Assembly: GCA_023300065.1 (NCBI GenBank)
Contig: JALZWJ010000106.1
Span: 1 to 11,427, forward strand
From: Akkermansiaceae bacterium
GTDB taxonomy: Bacteria; Verrucomicrobiota; Verrucomicrobiia; Verrucomicrobiales; Akkermansiaceae
Length of the DNA: 11,427 bases
Direction: 5' to 3'
The notes below the pieces were generated by a model. That model searched no databases, was not told where the DNA came from, and saw only the letters and a program-made list of their open reading frames with translations. Position numbers and translations under genes: made by a program. Position 1 is the stretch's first letter. The number at the start of each line of letters is the position of its first letter. Below, piece after piece: positions 1 through 6,901 of this stretch.

Positions 1-10
1 ATGAACGTTG

Positions 11-67
11 TTGTTCCCTGCACGAGGGAGGGCCTTTCAAAAAGCTCTTCCTCGTGCACCGGAACAA
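11..67. repeat. Long imperfect inverted repeat (stem-loop)
   Basis: The left arm is TTGTTCC (11-17), one unpaired base, then TGCACGAGG (19-27). The right arm is CCTCGTGCA (50-58), two unpaired bases, then GGAACAA (61-67). This gives 16 perfect base pairs around a small internal loop. The 22-base centre can pair further, since an AGGGCCTTT-like segment faces AAAGCTCT. No U-tract follows, so it is not a classical rho-independent terminator. It could be a dispersed palindromic element or a structured RNA. Confidence 0.6.
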
Positions 68-96
68 TCATTCCCACTCGATACCGGGGCCTCTCC

Positions 97-112
97 CCAT
101 TGGAAACAATGG
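97..112. repeat. Six-base-pair hairpin with GAAA tetraloop
   Basis: CCATTG (97-102) and CAATGG (107-112) are perfect complements around GAAA (103-106). A GNRA tetraloop on a perfect stem is typical of folded RNA. Together with the neighbouring inverted repeats, this raises the chance that 1-281 is transcribed and structured. A single short hairpin can occur by chance. Confidence 0.4.
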
Positions 113-281
113 CGGGAAGACGCTAAATTAAAGCACTCTCCAGAGAGAGATTCTTGCGACCTGCTAGAAAAGATGCAAAGCTTCCCTCACACCCCAACCA
201 ACGCTGGAGGGGCAAGCTGCTGAGACTCCCCCTAGTGCCTCACCATTCCTTGCTTCCACACCGTTCACAACCCATCCACCA

Positions 282-839
282 ATGTTCTCGCGTCTTTGCC
301 AATTCTCCCTGCTTTTTTCGACCACTTTGTTCATCATCAGTTGTTCCGGCAGCGGTTCCCCTTCCTATAACCCTGACGTAGGCCCTTTCGACGAAGACGG
401 CAACTACGTCGAGGCATGGGCAGACAACCCTCCTAAACGGGGCTCTAATCTCAGAAATACCGAACCTAAGCCGGTCAAGAAATCCATCGCTAAAAAGGCC
501 CCGCCTAAAGTCGTGGCGCCTCCTGCTCCAGTCCCCATTCCAGCACCCCGCCCAGCACCCCGCCCAGTACTCGTCGCACGGTCTATTCCCGTTCCTGCGG
601 CGGTCCCGCAACCTGTGCTCCTACCACAGCCAATCGCACCCGCCCCTGTCGTGAAAAAGCCCGTCGTAAGCAGACCAACGGTCACCGCACCGAGGGTAAC
701 CCGCCACGTCGTCACACGCGGCGATACCCTCTACGGTCTCTCAAGGCGCTATGGCAAATCAGTCTCAGCCATCCAAAGAGCGAATGGCATCTCCGGTTCT
801 AAGATCATCACCGGAAGGTCCTACATTATTCCTCAATAG
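282..839 (+). CDS. LysM-domain lipoprotein with Pro/Ala/Val-rich linker
   Basis: A 185-aa lipoprotein that probably binds peptidoglycan. Residues 1-20 form a signal peptide ending in a lipobox (FIISC), with Cys21 as the lipidation site. A short acidic and aromatic segment follows (about 29-50). Next comes a long linker rich in Pro, Ala, Val and Lys (about 60-140), which could span the periplasm. The C-terminal LysM domain (about 142-184) has the typical VTRGDTLYGLSRRYG start and an NGI...ITGRSYIIP end. LysM domains bind N-acetylglucosamine-containing glycans, so a role in tethering the outer membrane to the wall or in cell-wall turnover is likely. The ATG at 282 is chosen because the signal peptide begins directly there; no Shine-Dalgarno site is visible. 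No catalytic domain is seen. The DsbD-like gene follows 76 bp downstream on the same strand. Confidence 0.9.
   Translation: MFSRLCQFSLLFSTTLFIISCSGSGSPSYNPDVGPFDEDGNYVEAWADNPPKRGSNLRNTEPKPVKKSIAKKAPPKVVAPPAPVPIPAPRPAPRPVLVARSIPVPAAVPQPVLLPQPIAPAPVVKKPVVSRPTVTAPRVTRHVVTRGDTLYGLSRRYGKSVSAIQRANGISGSKIITGRSYIIPQ
541..564 (+). repeat. Two tandem 12-bp copies in the linker coding region
   Basis: CAGCACCCCGCC occurs twice in direct succession (541-552 and 553-564), with a partial third copy after it. It encodes repeated Ala-Pro-Arg-Pro in the linker of the LysM lipoprotein. The repeat is in frame, so slippage here would change linker length without breaking the gene. Confidence 0.7.
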
Positions 840-915
840 GAACGAAAAGAAACACCAGCCCATCAGCTAGATGGGTGAAATTTCCCCGCCCATCTGCGCG
901 TATTAGAGAGTCACA

Positions 916-1734
916 ATGAGAGCCATCAGAGCGATTTCCATCTTCCTCCTTCTCCTCACAATTGCTCGGGGAGAGGATCCACAACTGAAGGGCCCGGGAC
1001 TCACCATCGGACTTATTTCTGAAGACCAAACCATCACAGCAGACACTCCATTTACGGTAGGCCTGCATATCCATCACCTCCCGGGCTTCCATACCTACTG
1101 GAAAAACCCAGGACTCGTCGGTATGGAAACTTCTCTTAAATGGACGCTCCCCCCCGGATTTACCGCGTCTGAGATCTCTTGGCCTTTCCCTGAAAAAACC
1201 TTCATGTCGCAGTATCCCTGTCACGGATACGAGCGGGATGTCACCCTACTCGTGACGATCACTCCACCGACGACAATTCCTGACTCTTCAGTCACTCTCT
1301 CCGCTGAAGCCGCATGGATGTGCTGCGCCAAGGGGTGTTTCCCCGGGTTCCAGACCGTCAAAATCACCCTGCCCGTCGCGGAAGTCGCCGTTAAAAACCC
1401 CGAAGCGTCCGCCCTTATCAAGAAGTCCCTCGGTGAGATCCCAAAGGCCACTCACGCACTGAAATGCACCCTCCTCAGCGCCCCAGAAGCTTCAATGATT
1501 CAGATGCAGATCGAAGGCCTCAAAAAACAATCCCTAACCAACTTCTATTTCTTTTCAAGCGACCGCCAAGTGTCTTCCGATCAAACGCAAACCGTGACAC
1601 GTAACGCGGAAGGTGCCGTCATACTCTCCGTGCCTCGCTCCGAATATTCGCCAAAAGGACACACCACACTTCCCGGAATTTTATCAACGGGATCAGAGAA
1701 CTTTGCGATTGAAGCCGCTCCCGCAAAAAAATAG
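916..1734 (+). CDS. Secreted stand-alone DsbD N-terminal-like (DsbD-alpha) domain protein
   Basis: A 272-aa exported protein resembling the periplasmic N-terminal domain of the thiol:disulfide interchange protein DsbD. Residues 1-19 look like a Sec signal peptide (MRAIRA, then a Leu/Ile-rich core). The family hallmarks are visible: GFHTYWKNPG (57-66) and a Cys-rich WMCCAKGCFPG segment (134-144). Cys137 and Cys141 sit where the family's redox-active W-x-x-C-x-x-x-C-x-P pair is found, and Cys136 is an extra cysteine. In DsbD this domain passes electrons to periplasmic partners, including those of cytochrome c maturation. The membrane (beta) and thioredoxin (gamma) domains of DsbD are absent and are not encoded next to it. 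It must therefore work with partners elsewhere or have another role. A weak GAGAG precedes the ATG. The gene ends only 5 bp from the convergent TPM gene. Confidence 0.85.
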   Translation: MRAIRAISIFLLLLTIARGEDPQLKGPGLTIGLISEDQTITADTPFTVGLHIHHLPGFHTYWKNPGLVGMETSLKWTLPPGFTASEISWPFPEKTFMSQYPCHGYERDVTLLVTITPPTTIPDSSVTLSAEAAWMCCAKGCFPGFQTVKITLPVAEVAVKNPEASALIKKSLGEIPKATHALKCTLLSAPEASMIQMQIEGLKKQSLTNFYFFSSDRQVSSDQTQTVTRNAEGAVILSVPRSEYSPKGHTTLPGILSTGSENFAIEAAPAKK

Positions 1735-1739
1735 CCGCG

Positions 1740-2546
1740 CTACCCCTTCCGTGATCCGTCCTTCTGGATCCGCGAGCCAAATTTCACAATCACATCGCCC
1801 CCCCCGCTCCAAGGAGCCCTAAAACGACGACGGGGAGACGTTTCTGGGAAATAAAAGTCCACTCTCGTCTCCTTCCTCTTTTTTCGAATCCGGGAGATGA
1901 CAATGCCCACCACGAGCAGCGCAAGCGGCACAAGCACCAGCAGTAAGCGCTTTATAAATCGAGCGTTAGACTGCTTCTTCCGATAGACCTTCACCCCTTC
2001 GCCGCGCGCCTTGTCATGGAGTCGATCAATGCGAGACATCATAATTCCTAAATAACCGAGTTCCCCAGAGAGTTCATGAATTCCAGTCTGAACTTGAAGT
2101 CGGTGATCTCCCTCCCGCATCGCCCGTCCGGTCACATCAGCCAGCGCCTCATTCAGATCCGCCGTGAACTCATTTTCTTTGGACTCCGGCCACCCAAAGG
2201 AATCCTTCCGACCAGCATAAAATGCCGGAAACTCAGGATCCCCTACGACATGAATCGCTACGCCCCAAAGCCTGCCAGCCCCCCATCCCTCCGCAATCGC
2301 GCGGGCTAAAACATCACCATCAGCTTCAGGGCGCTCAGGGAGAACCACGAGAAACACTTGAGTTTTCCAATTTAGCTTCGCCCTCGCCATGCTCTCTTCA
2401 ATCTCAACCCTCGCTTGAGCCGTCAGCCACTGTTCGGGATCATAGACGCCGCTATTCGGAGCGGGAGGGAGGTTCCCAAGCTCAAAGCTCTCGCGACCCA
2501 CAAGCGGACTTAGAAAGCTCACAAAGAAGAGAATCAAAAGCCTCAT
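1740..2546 (-). CDS. Membrane-anchored TPM-domain protein
   Basis: A 268-aa protein with an N-terminal signal peptide (about 1-18), a TPM-type domain (about 33-170) and one strong transmembrane helix at about 200-219 followed by Arg/Lys residues. The domain shows the family pattern: a start like VYDPEQWLTAQARVEIEES, then a beta strand VFLVVLPE (64-71) and the WGVAIHVVGDPEF strand-turn (94-106). TPM domains (TLP18.3/Psb32/MOLO-1 type) have been linked to acid phosphatase activity and photosystem II repair, but in most bacteria their role is unknown. The C-terminus is Arg/Gly-rich and probably cytoplasmic. The start codon overlaps the upstream gene's stop by one base (TGATG). AAGGAG lies 11 nt upstream, the only clear Shine-Dalgarno site I found in the window. 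It forms a pair with the zinc-ribbon TPM protein. Confidence in the fold is good; in the function, low. Confidence 0.8.
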   Translation of the reverse strand: MRLLILFFVSFLSPLVGRESFELGNLPPAPNSGVYDPEQWLTAQARVEIEESMARAKLNWKTQVFLVVLPERPEADGDVLARAIAEGWGAGRLWGVAIHVVGDPEFPAFYAGRKDSFGWPESKENEFTADLNEALADVTGRAMREGDHRLQVQTGIHELSGELGYLGIMMSRIDRLHDKARGEGVKVYRKKQSNARFIKRLLLVLVPLALLVVGIVISRIRKKRKETRVDFYFPETSPRRRFRAPWSGGGDVIVKFGSRIQKDGSRKG

Positions 2547-3211
2547 CAGGATCTCTTCTCCTTTCTCTGTTTTCTAGATCCCACGGCGCGATTCCCTCTG
2601 ATTTTTCGCTCAGCACGTGAGGCCCCTTGATTGAGAATCATCCCCGCGCCTTGAATAAAGTTCAGAGCGGCATTCACATAATCCCGCCCAAAGAAATGCA
2701 TCTGCTCTTTCCGAATGAGATCAGCCCATGCCTCATCATCGAGAAAAGGCTCAATCGCATATCCTGGCGTCACCGAAGCCCGCCCATTGATGTCATCAAT
2801 CACGAGTAATATCGTCCAAGGCCGCCACTCAGCCTCGTTTTGATCAGGAACAGGACTCGCATTCATCATCCAAAAACCAAACTCCCGGAGGTCAGTTTCC
2901 TCATCGAGATCAACGACGCTAAAACAAATCCGAGGTTGGGGGAATTTCTTAGCCAGCTCCGCCAGAGATTTACCAATCCGCATCCGGTCATCCTCTGAGA
3001 AATGCCCTTGTGGATCGATAAACCGCCCCATCGCAGGAGCCTCATACGGGAAGCGAGCCACCGTATGAGAACCGGAATACCCACAACGCGCGCATTCCGT
3101 CGCCGCCTCAGTGAGAGTCACATGACACCCCGGGCACGCCATCGCGCTTACCGCAAAACTCTTAGCGCGATAAACTTTCCTCTTCCGAGAATCTGTGACG
3201 TCTTTTCCCAT
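2546..3211 (-). CDS. Cytoplasmic zinc-ribbon TPM-domain protein
   Basis: A 221-aa protein without a signal peptide. An N-terminal zinc ribbon has the pattern CPGC (Cys26, Cys29) and CARC (Cys40, Cys43). A TPM-like domain follows (about 70-200), with a core such as ICFSVVDLDEE and a strand-helix unit around WTILLVIDDINGRASVTPGY. The C-terminus is very basic. The start at 3211 lies 3 bp after the hisD stop, which suits translational coupling. An ATG at 3142, just before MACPGC, is a plausible alternative start and would remove 23 residues. Its stop overlaps the start of the membrane-anchored TPM protein, so the two are probably made together. One would act in the cytoplasm and the other at the membrane. 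The function is unknown. Confidence 0.75.
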   Translation of the reverse strand: MGKDVTDSRKRKVYRAKSFAVSAMACPGCHVTLTEAATECARCGYSGSHTVARFPYEAPAMGRFIDPQGHFSEDDRMRIGKSLAELAKKFPQPRICFSVVDLDEETDLREFGFWMMNASPVPDQNEAEWRPWTILLVIDDINGRASVTPGYAIEPFLDDEAWADLIRKEQMHFFGRDYVNAALNFIQGAGMILNQGASRAERKIRGNRAVGSRKQRKEKRS

Positions 3212-3214
3212 TTT

Positions 3215-4504
3215 TTAACTTTCGGCTCGGAGCGTGACCGAGCGCCCGTGCGCCTGCAGCCCCTCCATCTCCGCAAAGTGCTCCACTATTTTTTGAGATT
3301 TCTTAACCGCCGCTTGGTCCATCCGCACCACGCTAGCGCGGCGTTGGAATTGGTCCGCTCGTAGTCCAGAAAAAGAACGACCAGAGCCCTCGGTGGGTAA
3401 GGTATGACTTGGCCCAGCGAGAAAGTCCCCCACCGCCACGGCGGAATAATTCCCCACATAAATGGCACCCGCCGTGCGGACCTCATCCAGCCACTTCTCC
3501 TCATCTTTCGCGACAAGAATCAGATGCTCAGGGGCCCAATCGTTTACGATCGCCAGAGACTCTTTCATCGACTTAGTGAGTAAGAGGAAGCCCGCTTTTT
3601 TAAGCGCCTGAGTTGCAATCTCACGGCGTGGAGTTTCCGCCAACTGACTCTGAAGCTCGGCTTGGACTTCTTTAAAAAGTTTCTTCGAGTGCGTCACCAT
3701 ACCCACTACTGAGTCCGGACCATGTTCAGCTTGCGCGAGGAGATCCGCCGCGAGAAAACGGGCATTCCCAGTAGAATCAGCCGCAATGAGGACCTCACTT
3801 GGCCCTGGTAACAAATCGATCGAAACCGCTCCCACCATCTGTCGCTTCGCCTCCACCACGTAACTATTTCCGGGGCCAAAAACCTTATCAACCGGCGCAA
3901 TCGTCTGAGTCCCAAGTGAGAGAGCCGCGATCCCGTGGGCACCGCCAGCTTTATAAATCTCCGTCGCTCCTGCTGAATCTAGCGCATAAAGCAGGTCCAC
4001 ATTGACCGACCCATCAGCTCCCGGCGGGGTGGCTGCCACGATTTCAGGAACCCCCGCCGCTTGGGCAAATCCTGCGGTCATCAAGGACGTCGAGACCAGA
4101 GGTGCTTTCCCTCCAGGAACGTAAACCCCCACTCGATCGAAGGGGACAAATCGCTCACCCACCTCTACACCCTGAGGGTTCTTGGAGGACCAATTTTTGC
4201 GTTGGCTCTTCTTGGCGAACGAGTGGATATTTTTCAGCGAGGCTTTGATCGCAGATTTTGTTTTTTGACTCACGCTGGCCCGCGCGTGGGCCAGCTCTGC
4301 CTCACTCACGCGGAGTGATTTTGTGGTCAACTTCGCCCCGTCGAATTTTGCAGCAAAGGACACGAGTGCCCGATCCCCCTTTTTAGCAACATCCTCGACG
4401 ATCTCAGAAACCGCCGCAGAAACCGTATCGCTCGGAATGGCCCGGCGATACAACTTCTTCACGAAAGCTGAATACGTTTTGTCATCGTGGGTGAGAATTT
4501 TCAT
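3215..4504 (-). CDS. hisD: Histidinol dehydrogenase
   Basis: Catalyses the last two steps of histidine synthesis, L-histidinol to L-histidinal to L-histidine, with two NAD+ and a zinc ion, in the cytoplasm. The 429-aa length matches the family. The zinc ligands are all present: Gln258 and His261 in QAEHGPD, Asp360 in VGDFLAGPSHTLP and His419 in the C-terminal GLQAHGRSV. The catalytic Glu-His pair is in WAPEHLI (326-327). The NAD-binding segment VYVPGGKAPLVST and the GPGNSYV motif are also visible. I start at the ATG at 4504; a GTG directly before it (4507) would add one residue. No other his genes are in the window, so hisD is separated from a classical his operon here. It is followed by the two TPM genes and preceded, 45 bp upstream, by the M29 peptidase. 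Confidence 0.97.
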   Translation of the reverse strand: MKILTHDDKTYSAFVKKLYRRAIPSDTVSAAVSEIVEDVAKKGDRALVSFAAKFDGAKLTTKSLRVSEAELAHARASVSQKTKSAIKASLKNIHSFAKKSQRKNWSSKNPQGVEVGERFVPFDRVGVYVPGGKAPLVSTSLMTAGFAQAAGVPEIVAATPPGADGSVNVDLLYALDSAGATEIYKAGGAHGIAALSLGTQTIAPVDKVFGPGNSYVVEAKRQMVGAVSIDLLPGPSEVLIAADSTGNARFLAADLLAQAEHGPDSVVGMVTHSKKLFKEVQAELQSQLAETPRREIATQALKKAGFLLLTKSMKESLAIVNDWAPEHLILVAKDEEKWLDEVRTAGAIYVGNYSAVAVGDFLAGPSHTLPTEGSGRSFSGLRADQFQRRASVVRMDQAAVKKSQKIVEHFAEMEGLQAHGRSVTLRAES

Positions 4505-4549
4505 CACGCCGAACCTAACTGAATCGAGGGGAAGAACAAGCGAATCAAA

Positions 4550-5650
4550 CTAACCGTTAAGCTTAGTGAGGCTCTTCGGGATGAAGATACCATCTTTCCG
4601 AAAAAGCTTCCCGTCAAAATAGATTTCACCTCCGCCATAGTCCCTGCGCTGGATGTTCACCATGTCCCAGTGAACGGTCGAGCGGTTACCATTATCTGCC
4701 TCATCGTAAGCCTGACCTGGAGTGAAGTGGAAGCTCCCCGCAATCTTCTCATCAAAGAGAATGTCACGCATTGGCTCACGGATTAATGGGTGGAAAGCGA
4801 TCGCAAATTCCCCCACGTAGCGGGCGCCAGCATCACTATCGAGAATCTTATTCAGCTCCTTCGTCTTCCCCCCCGCAGCCACCGCCTTCACGATCTTGCC
4901 TTTCTTGAAGGTGAGTGTGATGCCATCGAAACTGATACCCCGATAAATAGTCGGCGCATTATAGGCGATCACGCCCTCCACCGAATCCTTCACCGGTGCA
5001 CTAAAAACCTCACCATCTGGGATATTATAATTTCCGCCACAAACGATTGCCGGGATGTCTTTGATCGAGAATTTTAAATCTGTCCCGTTTCCTAAAATAT
5101 GGACCTCGTTTGTTTTCTCCATGAACTTCTTTAAGGAATTCATAGCCGGGAGCAGCGCCTTGTAGTCGAGCAGACAGACCTTGAAATAAAAGTCCTCAAA
5201 GGCCTCAGTGCTCATCCCAGCTTGCTGAGCCATCGCAGGGTGAGGCCAACGGAGGACACACCATTTCGTCTTCTTAACACGGTGGTCTAGGACCTTACGA
5301 ATATGCTTCATCGCCGTTCCCATCTGCTTTGCAGGAACATCGCTGGTCTCCGTAATATTATGGGAACCTCGGATCGCAATGTAGGCATCCATATCCTTCA
5401 TCTCGGCGAGCAGATGCTTCGCGGTGGTTTTATATTGCTCATCACTCGCGCCCATCATGAGTTCGCGGCCAAGACGGTTCGAACCTAAGCGGAGAAAAGG
5501 CTCAGCCTTCCGAGCGCGCACCTCGCGGATCAGTGCGATCGCCATCTCATCTGGCGTATCCACAAGATCGAGAAGGATCTTCTCACCTTTCTTAAGTGAG
5601 GTTGAGTAGCGGATGAGTTGTTGCGCCAGTTCGATATACCGTGGATCCAT
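4550..5650 (-). CDS. M29-family (AmpS/PepS-type) metallo-aminopeptidase
   Basis: A 366-aa protein of the M29 family, cytoplasmic aminopeptidases that remove N-terminal residues from peptides using two metal ions. The expected ligand set is present in order: Glu214 (DGEVFSAP), Glu281 ([11 protein letters not shown]), His308 (FHFTPG), Tyr315 (GQAYDE), and His327 with Asp329 (STVHWDM). The N-terminal part starts with the family-typical [20 protein letters not shown]. The ATG at 5650 is chosen because the family similarity starts immediately there; the open frame reaches further upstream to 5758 but would give an unsupported 36-residue extension overlapping the preceding lipoprotein gene. No Shine-Dalgarno site is visible. 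No signal peptide is seen. It lies 92 bp downstream of the lipoprotein gene and is probably in the same transcript as hisD. Confidence 0.92.
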   Translation of the reverse strand: MDPRYIELAQQLIRYSTSLKKGEKILLDLVDTPDEMAIALIREVRARKAEPFLRLGSNRLGRELMMGASDEQYKTTAKHLLAEMKDMDAYIAIRGSHNITETSDVPAKQMGTAMKHIRKVLDHRVKKTKWCVLRWPHPAMAQQAGMSTEAFEDFYFKVCLLDYKALLPAMNSLKKFMEKTNEVHILGNGTDLKFSIKDIPAIVCGGNYNIPDGEVFSAPVKDSVEGVIAYNAPTIYRGISFDGITLTFKKGKIVKAVAAGGKTKELNKILDSDAGARYVGEFAIAFHPLIREPMRDILFDEKIAGSFHFTPGQAYDEADNGNRSTVHWDMVNIQRRDYGGGEIYFDGKLFRKDGIFIPKSLTKLNG

Positions 5651-5742
5651 GTCACAAGAAAACCGTGGACCATCCCCAAGGACAATCAGAAAAACCGCCA
5701 TGCGGTGAAATCCCGCAAGGTTGAAGTCACCCAGCCGACCTA

Positions 5743-5940
5743 CTACTCTTCTCGCCACTGCTCGAAGGAGCGGCCACCGGGGATGCTTGGATCATCAAGG
5801 TGGGCATTCGCATCTAACTTCCGCCCCAGCTCAGATTCATCGAAGGCCCCGCCACCAGCACGCCGACTGTTCGTCGCCTCACATGAAGCAAGAACAGACA
5901 CAAAAGCAACAGAGAGAATGGCTAAACACAGACGTTTCAT
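5743..5940 (-). CDS. Small lipoprotein (65 aa)
   Basis: A short secreted lipoprotein. MKRLC is followed by a hydrophobic stretch ending in VLASC, a clear lipobox, with Cys20 as the lipidation site. The mature part of about 45 residues is hydrophilic and ends in a Pro/Gly/Trp segment ([17 protein letters not shown]). I choose the internal ATG at 5940 instead of the frame's upstream start at 5976, because the signal peptide begins at 5940 and the extra 12 residues would disturb it. It sits between msrA (66 bp upstream) and the aminopeptidase. I do not recognise the family. Small lipoproteins of this form often belong to the outer or inner membrane of Gram-negative bacteria. Confidence 0.75.
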   Translation of the reverse strand: MKRLCLAILSVAFVSVLASCEATNSRRAGGGAFDESELGRKLDANAHLDDPSIPGGRSFEQWREE

Positions 5941-6006
5941 GGGCAATACTATGGCCCTCTGAAAAAATCTCCGCAAGCCTCGACTGGCCCACGAGAGAAA
6001 GAAAAT

Positions 6007-6789
6007 CTACTTCGTCCCCGCAAGCGTATCAGTCGCAAGTCGCTCTAAATATTGTTCCAATTTTTCAGGCAGACCGAATTCCGGCAGCTCCGTAAGAAAT
6101 TCCTTCCAGTTCTTTTTCATCCCGCTGCCTAGGTATGCGTTCAGACGCATCGCAACTGTTGAATCAGCCAATGACTTTCCATCTTGGTATGCCGCGGTCA
6201 ACACATCGCGAATTTCAGGGTACCTCGTCAGATAATATTTCTGGTGGTAAGCCTCCGCATAAGTGAATTCCTTCACTGAAATAATGCTCGTCTGCACTGC
6301 CGCGACCTCGACTCCCAGCTTCTTCGCAGCAACCGTCAGGGATGCTTCCGCCGCCTTTTGCTGAGCTTCATTGTGATAAAAGACCGCGTTCATATACTGG
6401 CGCGAACGATTCACCTGATCACAACGATGCGCTGACCAGAAAAAATCCAGTAGGTCCGAGTAACTCAGAACGTCAGGATCAAAATCGATCGAAATCGCCT
6501 CAGTATGATCACCCATACTATAATACGACGGCTTTACCTTATCTCCTCCCGCATAACCAACCCGCGTGCGTAGAACACCAGTGAGACTTCCGAACTCGGA
6601 GTCTGGTCCCCAAAATCATCCGATGCCGAAGGTCGCCGTTTCAAATTTCACCTTCGCCGTTTTCACGTCGAGCGGGAGCGTCGTCGCCGACACCTTACCG
6701 TCAGCTAAAGAAAGTTTCTCTCCAGGAGCTATGCCTACCATGATGGCTAATCCTGCTATCGCTCCGCCAATGATCAATCGTATTTTCAT
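6007..6789 (-). CDS. msrA: Selenocysteine-type peptide methionine sulfoxide reductase A, exported
   Basis: Reduces the S-form of methionine sulfoxide in proteins back to methionine. One frame runs from ATG 6789 to the stop at 6007 (260 residues) with a single interruption, a TGA at 6616-6618. It stands exactly at the catalytic cysteine: the text before is ATFGIG and after is FWGPDSEFGSL, so GCFWG reads G-U-F-W-G with Sec58. Downstream family motifs are intact: TRVGYAGG, SMGDHTEAI (Glu97), a shortened SRQYMNAVFY segment and KEFTYAEAYHQKYY. Residues 1-25 form a hydrophobic signal or anchor segment, so the enzyme probably acts in the periplasm. The only cysteine is Cys123; the usual C-terminal resolving cysteines are missing. 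A SECIS-like hairpin follows the TGA. The alternative is a nonsense mutation or sequencing error, but the position and the hairpin argue against this. It is the first gene of the minus-strand run. Confidence 0.88.
6577..6607 (-). promoter_or_regulatory. Putative bacterial SECIS hairpin for msrA
   Basis: In the mRNA this begins 9 nt after the UGA. The upper stem pairs AGACU with AGUCU and CCG with CGG, with one bulged A on the 3' side, and closes on the four-base loop AGUU. Bases ACC and GGU can extend the base across a CACU bulge. The loop lies 20-23 nt after the UGA. Its second base is G, followed by U. From memory, bacterial SECIS elements need a G in the first two loop bases about 16-37 nt downstream, and the E. 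coli SelB site also uses a loop GU. The same bases encode GPDSEFGSLTG, so the hairpin is inside the coding sequence. Confidence 0.72.
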
Positions 6790-6901
6790 AGTATTATCAG
6801 TGAGATGCCGCGAAACGCCCTTTATTCCACCAGAGTGATTTCTCCTCATCTTCTTTTTCCTTTGCAAGTCTCCCAAATGCGCCGAACTCTTGCTCCCATC
6901 C

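Larger units (their letters stand above)
1..281. other. Gene-free, hairpin-rich leader region
   Basis: I see no convincing gene here. An open frame at 8-223 (+) has biased, low-information composition, no recognisable domain and no ribosome binding site. The stretch holds three inverted repeats: 11-67 (long and imperfect), 97-112 (six-base-pair stem closed by a GAAA tetraloop) and about 175-220 (nine-base-pair stem with one bulge). I could not match them to RNase P RNA, tmRNA, SRP RNA, a tRNA or a TPP or cobalamin riboswitch. It may be the 3' end of an upstream transcript, a structured leader of the LysM gene, or a small RNA. Confidence 0.45.

Noticed and set aside
8..223. 71-aa plus-strand frame
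   Set aside because: Spans inverted repeats, has no start signal and no recognisable protein features.
180..240. TPP riboswitch, because CTGAGA occurs near 220
   Set aside because: The remaining conserved TPP segments are absent downstream.
1753..1770. GATCC/GGATC hairpin near the convergent gene ends as a terminator
   Set aside because: Only five base pairs around an eight-base loop, no U-tract, and it lies within coding sequence.
6007..6516. Stand-alone 169-aa headless MsrA starting at Met 6516
   Set aside because: The same frame continues upstream with FWGPD...TRVGYAGG to the TGA; a protein starting at 6516 would lack the active site.
6790..6901. Promoter elements between msrA and the fusion gene
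   Set aside because: A GATAAT lies just before the msrA start, but no matching -35 is found at the right distance on either strand; promoters must exist here but I cannot place them.
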